NCBI RefSeq assembly: GCF_021646545.1
Contig: NZ_JAKIRP010000001.1
Span: forward strand, 248,001-312,000
DNA length: 64,000 bases
Source: Chitinophaga filiformis
GTDB lineage: Bacteria; Bacteroidota; Bacteroidia; Chitinophagales; Chitinophagaceae
Reading direction: 5' to 3'
A program made the translations under genes and the position numbers. How positions within the stretch are numbered: position 1 is the stretch's first letter; each line of letters begins with the position of its first letter. Below are positions 54,281 to 63,373 of this stretch, in pieces. The notes beneath the pieces are model-generated. The model ran no database searches and was not told the origin of the DNA. It saw only the letters and a program-made list of their open reading frames with translations.

Positions 54281-57200
54281 ATGGTGAATCTTTCCTTTTA
54301 CAAAGAACAATATCAGTCCCAGGATGCCGACACGAGGATCGTCATTGACGTACTATCCGTTTATCTGTATCCATTAGAGCGGTATACGTTCATTGATGCA
54401 GTGAACCGTGTTAAAGAAATGCCTCAGGACAGGATCATCGATATACTGGAACTGCTGAGAGAAAGAGGCCTGGGCAGTTACAACCTGGCTGGCAATTATT
54501 CCCTGGTACCGGAACTGGGATTTCTGCTGTTTCCTGATAATATCCGCCAGCCGCAATACCTCCGATTACTTGATCACGCCAAACCTTACTCCTTCTATAG
54601 TACCAGTGCACGTCTGCAGGAACTACAGCAGTTACTGACCGCCTTCTTTACAGGAGAAAAATCCTTATTGCTGCCCCCGGTAAGAAAGATCTCTTTTGAG
54701 CTGCAGGAATATTTCCCACACCTGTGTTATCTGCTGTATTATCCGGCGTATGAAGATCTGTTGCGTCTATTTGATACTGATAGCGTCATTAAAATATATG
54801 CAGCAGCGGCAAAACAGCATTTGCTGGCCATGATGTCTCTGGAAGCATTACATGCGTTCAGGCAACAGGTGGCCGCATTCATCAGAGTGGAACCTTCTTC
54901 ACTGGCTCATGCCGAAGTAACACTACAGGAAGGCCATGTCAGGGACGACTTTAGCGGTACCGATACACTTTACGCAGGCGCAGTTGTACAGTTGTATGAA
55001 GGCCAGCCAGACAAAGCGCTGGCATTATTTGAGCAAGGTATCAAACAACAACGGCAACAGGACAAAAAGAACAATATTCCGGTGTCTCCGCTCTTTGCAT
55101 TTTTGTATGCTTATACATTAACCGTACTACCGGAGGAAAAAACATATACCACCATCAATAAAGTCCTGGCAGCATACGACAAAAAGCTGTTCCAGGATAT
55201 CACACCAGCTATCAGCTTGTTACACTTTCACAATGGCAGAAAAGAAAGGGCAGAACATATGTTGCAGATCCTGCTGGAGACCAGTTCCCGGCAACCCGAA
55301 AAACATTTGCTTAGCTATCTTTCTCTGATATGCGTGCAAGCTTATTATCCTAAAAGCAAATTGCTTACAACATACGCCCCTTTCATCAAAGAGGTGTTGT
55401 ATAAGGGCATACGTCATCATTACCGCCTGCTGACATATGAACTGCTTTATTTGTTCAGGGAACAGGCCTATCTGGGCACAGAGAAAACCTTCCGGGATAT
55501 GGCTGCTTTTATAGGGAAGCAGCCCATATTTTCCCGCATGCAGGCAGTACCTGAATGGGAACGCCTGCTGAATACCCTGATCCTCACCGAGGCCGGTAAA
55601 CCATTGAAAGAAAAGACGCCGGCCATTACCCGGCTGGCTTACCTGATAGATATCAACAGATCGGAGATCCTGCCTATTATACAAACCCACCAGGGGGATA
55701 CCGGCTGGAGCCGGGGGAGGCCCACAGATCTGAGAAAGCTGAAGGAAGGACAACTGGAAAATATGACAGACCATGACCTGCGGATAGCAGGTACCATTCT
55801 GAAAGAAAGCTATCATACCTACGGGACAGCGTCATATACATTCGGAGAAAGGGTCTGGCAGGAGATAAGCGGTCATCCCTATATTTTTTTACTGGAAGAT
55901 CCCTCAGTTCCCGTAGAAGTGATCAGGGGCCAGCCAGAGCTGATCGTCAACGGAACGGGTAAAGGATATATATTCAGCACCAACATCAGCGACCATACGC
56001 GGGAAACAATACTGATAAAAGAAACGCCTACCCGTTTGAGAGTGATCAGGTTGACGCAACAGCAACGATCCGTATTACAAACGCTAAAGCAAATCGGCAC
56101 GGTGCCGGCAGAAGGCAAAGATAAACTGTTAGATGCGCTGCGAAATATCGGTGCGCATATCACTGTTCATTCCAATTTAGACGATACCGCCACTCTAAAC
56201 ATAAAACAACGCGCTGCTGACGCTCGCATACGGGTACAGTTACAACCTACCGGAGATGCGCTCAAAGCATCGTTTTACGTAAAACCATTTGCGGTTGATC
56301 CTCCTTACTGTAAACCGGGAGAAGGCGCCCGGCATCTTATTGGTGTCACCAATGGAGAAAGATGTCAGGCTATCAGGGATCTGGAGGCAGAGAAAAGTAA
56401 TCTTGCGAAATTGATGATCCTGATACAGGAATCCGTAGCACAGGAAGTGGTTGACGATACGATCATCTTTGATGATCCATTGGACTGTTTACAGTTACTT
56501 GAAATAATATACCGGCATCCTGAACTGGCGGTGGCTGAATGGCCGGAAGGACAAAAATTGAAAGTCAGGGGGGTAGCTCATCAGACGCAACTACGCGTGA
56601 CCGTGCGTAAAGTGGATGGCAAATGGTTTGCCTGCAACGGCGAGTTGAAGATAGATGAAGATACCGTGCTGTCTTTAAAGGACCTGCTGGATGCTGTTAA
56701 GGTGAGTCCTACGCGCTTCATTACTTTACGAAACGGCGAGTTCATCTCGCTCACCACAAAGCTGCACCGGCAACTCAATGAACTGGCCAGTATTGCACTG
56801 ACGGAACATGAGCAGATACATATCCGTCCGCTGGCGGCACATATGCTGGATGAATTGCTGGAGGGCGCCGACAATGCCGATACAGACGAACACTGGAAAG
56901 CCTTGCGCGCCAGGCAGGCAACAGCTGAAGACATTCATCCCGAAGTACCAGCTACCTTACAAACGCAATTACGCCCCTATCAGGAAGAAGGCTTCCGCTG
57001 GATGGTAAAGCTTGCCGGATGGGGCGCAGGCGCCTGTCTCGCTGATGATATGGGGCTTGGTAAAACCATACAGGCTATCGCCATGCTGCTATACCGGGCC
57101 AGTGAAGGGCCAGCACTGGTAGTGTGTCCCGCATCAGTATTGCCTAACTGGGCCAATGAATTGTACAGGTTTGCACCTTCGCTGCAGGTAAAACAGATCA

Positions 57201-58342
57201 GTAATGGCAGCAGGTCAGCTGTACTGAAAACCGCAGGACCTTTCGATATAGTGTTGATCACTTATGGCATACTGCAATCAGAAGATAAATTACTGGCTGG
57301 CATTCATTGGAATACCGTTGTACTCGATGAAGCCCATACCATCAAAAACTACCAGACTAAAACATCGAAGGCAGCCATGGCACTACAGGCCGGCTTTAAA
57401 CTGATCCTGACAGGTACGCCGGTACAGAATCATCTCTCGGAAATATGGAACCTTTTTAACTTTATTAATCCGGGCTTACTCGGCAACCTGCAATACTTCA
57501 ACAAACAATTTGCTACTCCTGTCATTTATAATGCGGAAAGCAGTGTGACCAAACATCTCAGAAAATTAATAGGCCCATTCATGTTACGCCGTACAAAAAC
57601 AGCGGTACTGGATGAGCTGCCGGAGAAAACTGAGATCGTTAAAATGGTTTCCCTTTCGCCCGATGAAGCTGCATTTTATGAGGCGATGCGCAGGAATGCT
57701 GTAGAAAATATCAAAAAGTACAGCCGGGAAAAGAACAGCAAACAGCACCTGAACACGTTGACAGAAATAGGCAAATTGCGCATGGCCGCATGTAATGCCC
57801 GGATGATAGATCCGGAAATAGATATACACTCATCCAAACTGGCCGTATTCCTGGAAATAGTAAAAGAACTGATCGACAACAACCATCGCGCGCTCGTATT
57901 CAGCCAGTATGTGCGTCACCTGGAACTGGTACGGCAGGCACTTGATGAACTATGTATATCATATTGTTATCTGGATGGTAGTACGCCTATCCCTGCAAGG
58001 GAAAAAGTAGTGCAACAATTCCAATCCGGCGAAGGCTCACTATTCCTGATTAGCCTGAAAGCGGGAGGAACTGGCCTGAATCTGACCGCCGCCGATTATG
58101 TGATACATCTTGATCCGTGGTGGAACCCTGCTATTGAAGAACAGGCATCCGACAGGGCTTACCGTATCGGCCAGACGAGACCCGTTACTATCTATCGGCT
58201 GGTGGCAAAACATACCATAGAAGAAAAGATCATTGCCCTTCATAATAGTAAAAGAGACCTGGCCGACAGGTTGCTGGAAGGAAGTGATATTAGCGGAAAA
58301 TTATCGACGGAAGAATTGCTTTCGCTCATTGCAAAGAGTTGA
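54281..58342 (+). CDS. SNF2-family DEAH-box helicase
   Basis: The 1353-residue protein has a long N-terminal region (about 1-880) with TPR-like stretches (VVQLYEGQPDKALALFEQGI; HFHNGRKERAEHMLQILLE). The SNF2 ATPase part (about 895-1160) contains LRPYQEEGFRWM, Walker A DDMGLGKTIQA near residue 920, VVCPASVLPNW, the DEAH box VVLDEAHTIKNYQTKT near 1014 and LTGTPVQNHLSEIWNLFNF. The helicase C domain (about 1170-1320) has VFSQYVRHLELVRQAL, LISLKAGGTGLNLTAADYVIHLDPWWNPAIEEQASDRAYRIGQ. Such proteins translocate along DNA and remodel complexes; in bacteria the RapA/HepA types act on RNA polymerase, and others act in defence. The gene follows a receiver gene closely. Confidence 0.92.
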   Translation: MVNLSFYKEQYQSQDADTRIVIDVLSVYLYPLERYTFIDAVNRVKEMPQDRIIDILELLRERGLGSYNLAGNYSLVPELGFLLFPDNIRQPQYLRLLDHAKPYSFYSTSARLQELQQLLTAFFTGEKSLLLPPVRKISFELQEYFPHLCYLLYYPAYEDLLRLFDTDSVIKIYAAAAKQHLLAMMSLEALHAFRQQVAAFIRVEPSSLAHAEVTLQEGHVRDDFSGTDTLYAGAVVQLYEGQPDKALALFEQGIKQQRQQDKKNNIPVSPLFAFLYAYTLTVLPEEKTYTTINKVLAAYDKKLFQDITPAISLLHFHNGRKERAEHMLQILLETSSRQPEKHLLSYLSLICVQAYYPKSKLLTTYAPFIKEVLYKGIRHHYRLLTYELLYLFREQAYLGTEKTFRDMAAFIGKQPIFSRMQAVPEWERLLNTLILTEAGKPLKEKTPAITRLAYLIDINRSEILPIIQTHQGDTGWSRGRPTDLRKLKEGQLENMTDHDLRIAGTILKESYHTYGTASYTFGERVWQEISGHPYIFLLEDPSVPVEVIRGQPELIVNGTGKGYIFSTNISDHTRETILIKETPTRLRVIRLTQQQRSVLQTLKQIGTVPAEGKDKLLDALRNIGAHITVHSNLDDTATLNIKQRAADARIRVQLQPTGDALKASFYVKPFAVDPPYCKPGEGARHLIGVTNGERCQAIRDLEAEKSNLAKLMILIQESVAQEVVDDTIIFDDPLDCLQLLEIIYRHPELAVAEWPEGQKLKVRGVAHQTQLRVTVRKVDGKWFACNGELKIDEDTVLSLKDLLDAVKVSPTRFITLRNGEFISLTTKLHRQLNELASIALTEHEQIHIRPLAAHMLDELLEGADNADTDEHWKALRARQATAEDIHPEVPATLQTQLRPYQEEGFRWMVKLAGWGAGACLADDMGLGKTIQAIAMLLYRASEGPALVVCPASVLPNWANELYRFAPSLQVKQISNGSRSAVLKTAGPFDIVLITYGILQSEDKLLAGIHWNTVVLDEAHTIKNYQTKTSKAAMALQAGFKLILTGTPVQNHLSEIWNLFNFINPGLLGNLQYFNKQFATPVIYNAESSVTKHLRKLIGPFMLRRTKTAVLDELPEKTEIVKMVSLSPDEAAFYEAMRRNAVENIKKYSREKNSKQHLNTLTEIGKLRMAACNARMIDPEIDIHSSKLAVFLEIVKELIDNNHRALVFSQYVRHLELVRQALDELCISYCYLDGSTPIPAREKVVQQFQSGEGSLFLISLKAGGTGLNLTAADYVIHLDPWWNPAIEEQASDRAYRIGQTRPVTIYRLVAKHTIEEKIIALHNSKRDLADRLLEGSDISGKLSTEELLSLIAKS

Positions 58343-58524
58343 TAACAACGTTAACTAAACGTATCGGGGCAACGACAGAAATACGCGATAGATTTTTAAC
58401 AATTTATCGATCAAAAAATGAGGATTTTTTATCCCGCAACGCTTTTTTTTTCATTTTAATATTAAATATTTCAAAAAGAGAAGAAATAATTTCCTGATAT
58501 CAAAATTTGATTATCTTTAGCGTA

Positions 58525-58656
58525 TACTATCCTATGAAACGCCTTTTTACTTCGGCTCTGATCCCGCTATGGTGTGGAGTTTGATCCGAAGATTGAAACT
58601 CTTGAAAATAATTTTTACTATCCTATGAATTACCTGCCTTGTTTTAAAAAGGCGTT
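58525..58656 (+). other. Intergenic element with repeated leader motif, mini-ORFs and inverted repeat
   Basis: TACTATCCTATGAA occurs at 58525-58538 and again at 58616-58629. Each copy runs into a tiny open frame: MKRLFTSALIPLWCGV and MNYLPCFKKALENLN, both with stop codons. AACGCCTTTTTA (58538-58549) and TAAAAAGGCGTT (58645-58656) form a 12-base inverted repeat that encloses the region. It lies in a 457-base stretch between the SNF2 gene and a sigma factor gene. It may be a structured leader or RNA. No family is recognised. Confidence 0.4.
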
Positions 58657-58799
58657 AGAAAACCTTAATTAAATCCCAACCCCATTTATTAAATAGTATT
58701 ACTTTCAGGACCGGCTGGTATCCTGTTGTGATTTTTTGTTTCTCCCTGCGAATAATAAGGTAAAAAATATCTTATTCATGACCTTAATTGTACCAACAT

Positions 58800-59303
58800 A
58801 TGCCCCCTTCAAAAGAAGATAATGCCTTCCTATCTGTGGTAGAACAGCATAAGGGGATTATCTACAAAATAGCAAACTCTTATTGCAAAAATACGGAGGA
58901 CAGAAAAGACCTTATCCAGGAGATAGTCTACCAGCTATGGCGATCGTTCGGCAAGTACAATGATCAGTACAAATACTCCACCTGGCTATACAAAATAGCC
59001 CTGAATGTGGCTATCTCCTTTTACCGTAAGGACCGCAAGAGAATTGGCAGCACCTCCGGGCTTACTGCCGATATTATAATAGCTACGGAAGAAAAAGAAG
59101 ATACCGGACCGCAGCTCCAACTCCTTCAACGTTTCATCAGTGAATTGCCGGAACTGGACAGGGCCATCATGATCCTCTACCTGGAAGAAAAAAGCTACAG
59201 GGAAATTGCAGAAATCCTTGGACTCACTGAAACAAACATTGCAACGAAGATCAACCGTATCAAAAACAAACTGAAAAGAAAATTTTCTACTATTCATAAT
59301 TAA
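58800..59303 (+). CDS. ECF-type sigma factor
   Basis: An upstream TTG at 58788 is in frame, but the ATG at 58800 (MPPSKEDNAFLSVVEQHKGII) is preferred (167 residues). Region 2 reads IIYKIANSYCKNTEDRKDLIQEIVYQLWRSFGKYNDQYKYSTWLYKIALNVAISFYRK. Region 4 reads LPELDRAIMILYLEEKSYREIAEILGLTETNIATKINRIKNKLKRKF. It lacks the hydrophobic FecI-type tail and is followed after five bases by a membrane protein gene that may encode its anti-sigma factor. It therefore differs from the FecI-like factor at 21 kb. Confidence 0.92.
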   Translation: MPPSKEDNAFLSVVEQHKGIIYKIANSYCKNTEDRKDLIQEIVYQLWRSFGKYNDQYKYSTWLYKIALNVAISFYRKDRKRIGSTSGLTADIIIATEEKEDTGPQLQLLQRFISELPELDRAIMILYLEEKSYREIAEILGLTETNIATKINRIKNKLKRKFSTIHN

Positions 59304-59308
59304 TTAAC

Positions 59309-59971
59309 ATGGAAGACAAGACATTAAAAGAGATGTGGGCTAATTATGATAAGAAGCTGGAAAAATCACTGGCACTTAATCACCGTCTCATTATAGAGAT
59401 ACAAACACAAAAAGCCAAAACTGCATTACGCCCGTTGAAAACAGTCAAGATCATTGCAGTTATTTTAGGGATCCTGTGGGTCTTATTTCTTTCGGTCCTT
59501 ATATTCTTTGCCCTATCAGCCATGACGTATTACCGGCACTTCTTTATAACATCGGCACTGGCCATTATCATTACCACAGTGGCCGCCATTGTCGTTTATA
59601 TCAGACAGGTAGTGCTTATTCAACAGATCGACAACAGTTTGAATGTATTGGAAGTACAGCGTAAACTCGCTTCTCTTCAATCTTCCACTATTAATATAGC
59701 CCGGATATTATTCCTTTCCGCTCCCTTTTACACTACTTTTTACATTAATAAAAGTATGTTCGAACATGGGACCATCGGATTGTGGGTATTACAGCTGACC
59801 GTTACCACCGTTTTAACGATAATGTCTGTCTGGCTGTACCGGAACATCAGGTTGGAGAACGCTGATAAACGCTGGTTTAAGTTTATATTTGGTAGTAACG
59901 AATGGACCTCCGTCATAAAGGCAATGAATTTCCTGAAAGAGATCGAAGCTTACAAAAAAGAACAAATCTGA
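59309..59971 (+). CDS. Four-span membrane protein, probable anti-sigma factor
   Basis: The 220-residue protein has a charged cytoplasmic N terminus (MEDKTLKEMWANYDKKLEKSLALN), then four membrane spans (about 46-69, 77-98, 128-145 and 155-176). A cytoplasmic C-terminal tail reads SNEWTSVIKAMNFLKEIEAYKKE. It has no zinc-binding anti-sigma motif (HxxxCxxC). Its gene begins five bases after the ECF sigma gene, so a sigma-binding role for the N-terminal segment is inferred from position. The next gene begins three bases after its stop. Confidence 0.7.
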   Translation: MEDKTLKEMWANYDKKLEKSLALNHRLIIEIQTQKAKTALRPLKTVKIIAVILGILWVLFLSVLIFFALSAMTYYRHFFITSALAIIITTVAAIVVYIRQVVLIQQIDNSLNVLEVQRKLASLQSSTINIARILFLSAPFYTTFYINKSMFEHGTIGLWVLQLTVTTVLTIMSVWLYRNIRLENADKRWFKFIFGSNEWTSVIKAMNFLKEIEAYKKEQI

Positions 59972-59974
59972 AAA

Positions 59975-60454
59975 ATGTCAAAGAAGGTAACTTTTGATGC
60001 TGTTATAGTACAACATGGCAACATGAATGCTGGTTATGTCGAATTCCCTTACGATGTGCTGGAGCTGTATGGCGTAAAAGGCCAGGTGAAGGTGAAAGCA
60101 TTAATTGATGGCAAGGTAACCTACAGAGGTAGCCTGGCGAAAATGGGCACCAACTGTCATACGCTGGGCATTACCCAGGCTGTCCGGAAAGAGTTGGGAA
60201 AAGAACTGGGAGATACTATCCATATCGTATTAGAGCAGGATATGGCACCCAGGGAAGTGATATTACCTGAGGAAGTAGTGGCACTTTTCTCCAAACACCC
60301 TAATGCGAAAGCTTTCTTTGATAAACTGTCCTATACCGACAGGAAAGAATACGTTGTCTGGATCACTTCCGCTAAAAGAGAAGAGACCAAACAGAACAGG
60401 CTCAGCCTTTTAATTGAAAAGTTAGAAAATGGCAGAAAGCTGAATGATAAGTGA
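59975..60454 (+). CDS. YdeI/DUF1905-type protein
   Basis: The 159-residue protein has a DUF1905 domain in its first two thirds (VTFDAVIVQHGNMNAGYVEFPYDVLELYGVKGQVKVKALIDGKVTYRGSLAKMGTNCHTLGITQAVRKELGKELGDTIHIVLEQD). A C-terminal YdeI/OmpD-like helical part follows (PEEVVALFSKHPNAKAFFDKLSYTDRKEYVVWITSAKREETKQNRLSLLIEKL). Family function is unknown. It lies three bases behind the putative anti-sigma gene and 54 bases before a PAS kinase, so the four genes may be one operon controlled by the ECF sigma factor. Confidence 0.88.
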   Translation: MSKKVTFDAVIVQHGNMNAGYVEFPYDVLELYGVKGQVKVKALIDGKVTYRGSLAKMGTNCHTLGITQAVRKELGKELGDTIHIVLEQDMAPREVILPEEVVALFSKHPNAKAFFDKLSYTDRKEYVVWITSAKREETKQNRLSLLIEKLENGRKLNDK

Positions 60455-60508
60455 TAAGTAAATATTCAACTGATTTATTAACTTGTAGTGTACTGTACTG
60501 GAAAGAGA

Positions 60509-63298
60509 ATGAGTGAACATCCAAGACCCGAGAAATCTATCCCAAGGGATCAGGAACTACAGATAAGATTTGCATTACATGCCGCAGGGATCGGGACATG
60601 GGATGTAGATATCCTCAACCGGCAAATCGTTCTGGACGAGCGCTGCAGAATACTTTTCTGCCTGGAAGAAACAGAAGAACCTACGTATGAATCTGTCATC
60701 CGGCATATTTACCCTGCTGATCAGCCAGCCATCAGAGAGGTCATTAAACAAGCTTTACAACCAGATTCAGATCATCTGTTTAATGTACGTTTCAGATGCA
60801 TTAACGAGGAAAATACAAACGTTGTATGGCTGAATGTTAAAGGACAGGTGTACTTCAACAAGGAAGGGATAGCTACACGCCTTTCAGGCATTAGCCAGGA
60901 TGTTACTGCAGAGGTCACCGCAAATGCAAAGGCCCTGGCAGCAGAAAAAATGGCGACCCTTGCAGTAGAAGGGTCCGATGCAGGCATCTTTACAATAGAT
61001 CTCATTAGCAATACCATCGACTTTTCCGCCAACCTGTTCTATATCATGACCGGCAACAGAAATCCGGTCATTAAAGACCGTGAGGTACTCATCAGTCATG
61101 TTCATCCCGATGACAGAATACTGAGAGAACAGGCTTATAAAGAAGCCGAAAAGACCGGTTCGCTTCATTACGAAGCCCGCTTCATCTGGGATGACGGTTC
61201 CATTCATTGGGGGAAGGTGCGTGGCAAATACGAGTATGACATCTCCGGCACACCGGTTTCCTTCTCAGGCATATGTCTGGACATTACAGTTCAGAAAGAG
61301 CAGGACCGGCTGTTAAAAGAAGTAGAACAGCGCTTTTCTCTATCATTTAATAATGCAGCTATTGGAATGGCCTTCCTTGACGGGAAAGGCGGCTTCCGGA
61401 TGATGAACAAGGCATTTTCCGGGTTATTAGGACATAATGCAGAAGAGCTTATAGGCAAATCCTATCTCGACGTCATACATTCAGAGCACCAGCAGGAACA
61501 TAAGCAGCTTTTTGAAGAATTGCTGCAGGGCAAACGGGAAGTCTTTAACCAGATAAAACGCTACCGGCAGAAAGATGGCAGCAACCGCTGGGTGCAGGTG
61601 AACATAGCCGGTATCTATGATCAGGACGACAGCAAAGAGAATATACTGGTGATTGCTTTCGATATCAGTACCGAAGTCACAGCAAAGAAAGAACAGCAAA
61701 AATTGCTGGCGCTTGTGGAAAACAGCAGTGACCTCATTTCCGTTGCAAATATGGATGGTACTATCACTTACATGAACGATGCAGGTGTGAAGCTTCTTGG
61801 AATGGGCAGCAAAGCATCTGCGCTCACACACAATATCAGGGATATCTTCGCACCGGAACACCTGGTTGAACTCGAAAAAGACATCATTCCCGCTGTAACG
61901 AGAACTGGAAAATGGATGGGAAGGCAATATTACACACAACTCGAAACAGGCGAGCAGATGCCCTTTCATACCAACGCTTTCAGACTGGACAGTCCCATGA
62001 GCGGCGAGCCTGTTGCTATTGCCTGCGTAGCGCGCGATCTGAGAGCAGAACTGGATGTACAACAGGCACTCCTTGAAAGTGAAGCCCGTTTCCGTTCGCT
62101 GGTAGAAGAAGCCCCCGTGGCAACTGCTCTTTTTGTAGGCCCTCGGTTTATTATAGAAGTAGCCAACGAACCAATGATCAGGTTCTGGGGCAAAGGTTAT
62201 TCCGTATTGGGTAAACCACTGGGAGTAGCTGTTCCTGAACTGAATGATCAGCCCTTCATGAAGATACTGGATACTGTATACACATCTGGTGTAGCCCACC
62301 ATGAAAAAGAAGCCAGGTCAATACTGGTCATTAATGGTAAACCTGAAACCTTCTACTTCAATTTCACCTATAAACCGCTGCTGAATGCAGCCGGAGAAGT
62401 GTATGCCGTCGTGGACATGACCATTGACGTTACAGACCAGGTGCTGGCACGTAACAAACTGCTGGCATATCAAAGCACCCTGGAACTGGAAGTAGCAGAA
62501 AGAACGGAAGAACTGGCCGCTTCCAATGAAGAACTGGCCGCGATGAACGAAGAATTGCAGGACGCCAATCTTAGCCTGGTACGTTCTAACCAGGAGCTGG
62601 AACAATATGCGTACGTAGCAAGTCATGACCTCCAGGAACCATTGCGAAAGATCCGTATCTATGCCGATATCCTGAACACCAGACAAGACCTCCCTGACCA
62701 TCATAAAGGGCTGGTAGAAAAGATCAACCAGTCATCAGAAAGAATGTCCATGCTGATCAAAGATCTGCTGGAATTTTCACGCCTGCTCGAAAAAGGGAAT
62801 ATGATGCGGGAAGTAGATCTTACTATCATGCTGCAAAGTGTGATCAGCGATTTTGAATTGATCATCGAAGAAAAACATGCAGAGATCATAATAGGGCCAC
62901 TCCCCGTTATCAAAGGCATTCCTTTACAGATCAATCAGCTGTTTTATAACCTGATGAGCAACGCCCTGAAATTCACCCAACCAGACATTCGTCCGGTGAT
63001 CGAAATTAAATCGACGCCTATTTCGGGAGAGCTGGCCAGCGTTTATATGGGTAAACATGAACGCCATAAACAATACTTTGATATCTCTTTCAGCGACAAT
63101 GGTATTGGCTTTGAACAAAAATATGCCGACCAGATATTTGAGGTCTTCAAACGTCTTCATACCCGCTCCCAATATCCCGGTTCAGGTATAGGGCTGTCTC
63201 TATGCAGACGTATTATAGCTAATCACTCGGGACATCTGTACGTAGAATCATCGCCGGGAAAAGGCTCTACTTTTCATATTATCATTCCCGGTAGGTGA
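60509..63298 (+). CDS. Multi-PAS sensor histidine kinase
   Basis: A GTG at 60488 is in frame, but the ATG at 60509 (MSEHPRPEKSIPRDQE) is preferred (929 residues). Five PAS/PAC units follow at about 20-140, 145-265, 270-390, 390-510 and 515-640; typical sequences are VRFRCINEENTNVVWLNVKGQVYF and FRMMNKAFSGLLGHNAEELIGKSYLDVIH. A coiled coil (ELAASNEELAAMNEELQDANLSLVRSNQELEQ) leads to HisKA with His706 in YVASHDLQEPLRKIRIY. The HATPase has FYNLMSNALKFTQ, FSDNGIGFEQK and GSGIGLSLCRRI. It has no membrane span. It may phosphorylate a separate receiver; none is fused. Confidence 0.92.
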   Translation: MSEHPRPEKSIPRDQELQIRFALHAAGIGTWDVDILNRQIVLDERCRILFCLEETEEPTYESVIRHIYPADQPAIREVIKQALQPDSDHLFNVRFRCINEENTNVVWLNVKGQVYFNKEGIATRLSGISQDVTAEVTANAKALAAEKMATLAVEGSDAGIFTIDLISNTIDFSANLFYIMTGNRNPVIKDREVLISHVHPDDRILREQAYKEAEKTGSLHYEARFIWDDGSIHWGKVRGKYEYDISGTPVSFSGICLDITVQKEQDRLLKEVEQRFSLSFNNAAIGMAFLDGKGGFRMMNKAFSGLLGHNAEELIGKSYLDVIHSEHQQEHKQLFEELLQGKREVFNQIKRYRQKDGSNRWVQVNIAGIYDQDDSKENILVIAFDISTEVTAKKEQQKLLALVENSSDLISVANMDGTITYMNDAGVKLLGMGSKASALTHNIRDIFAPEHLVELEKDIIPAVTRTGKWMGRQYYTQLETGEQMPFHTNAFRLDSPMSGEPVAIACVARDLRAELDVQQALLESEARFRSLVEEAPVATALFVGPRFIIEVANEPMIRFWGKGYSVLGKPLGVAVPELNDQPFMKILDTVYTSGVAHHEKEARSILVINGKPETFYFNFTYKPLLNAAGEVYAVVDMTIDVTDQVLARNKLLAYQSTLELEVAERTEELAASNEELAAMNEELQDANLSLVRSNQELEQYAYVASHDLQEPLRKIRIYADILNTRQDLPDHHKGLVEKINQSSERMSMLIKDLLEFSRLLEKGNMMREVDLTIMLQSVISDFELIIEEKHAEIIIGPLPVIKGIPLQINQLFYNLMSNALKFTQPDIRPVIEIKSTPISGELASVYMGKHERHKQYFDISFSDNGIGFEQKYADQIFEVFKRLHTRSQYPGSGIGLSLCRRIIANHSGHLYVESSPGKGSTFHIIIPGR

Positions 63299-63328
63299 CA
63301 GGGTATTAAATTTCAAAGCAAATTGAAT

Positions 63329-63336
63329 TATTTTTG
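63329..63336 (+). promoter_or_regulatory. -7 element of the TPR-protein gene
   Basis: TATTTTTG matches TAnnTTTG and lies 37 bases before the start codon. No clear -33 TTTG was found. Confidence 0.45.
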
Positions 63337-63373
63337 CCGCCTGTAAATCCTCCTATACCTAACCAAGAATGCC

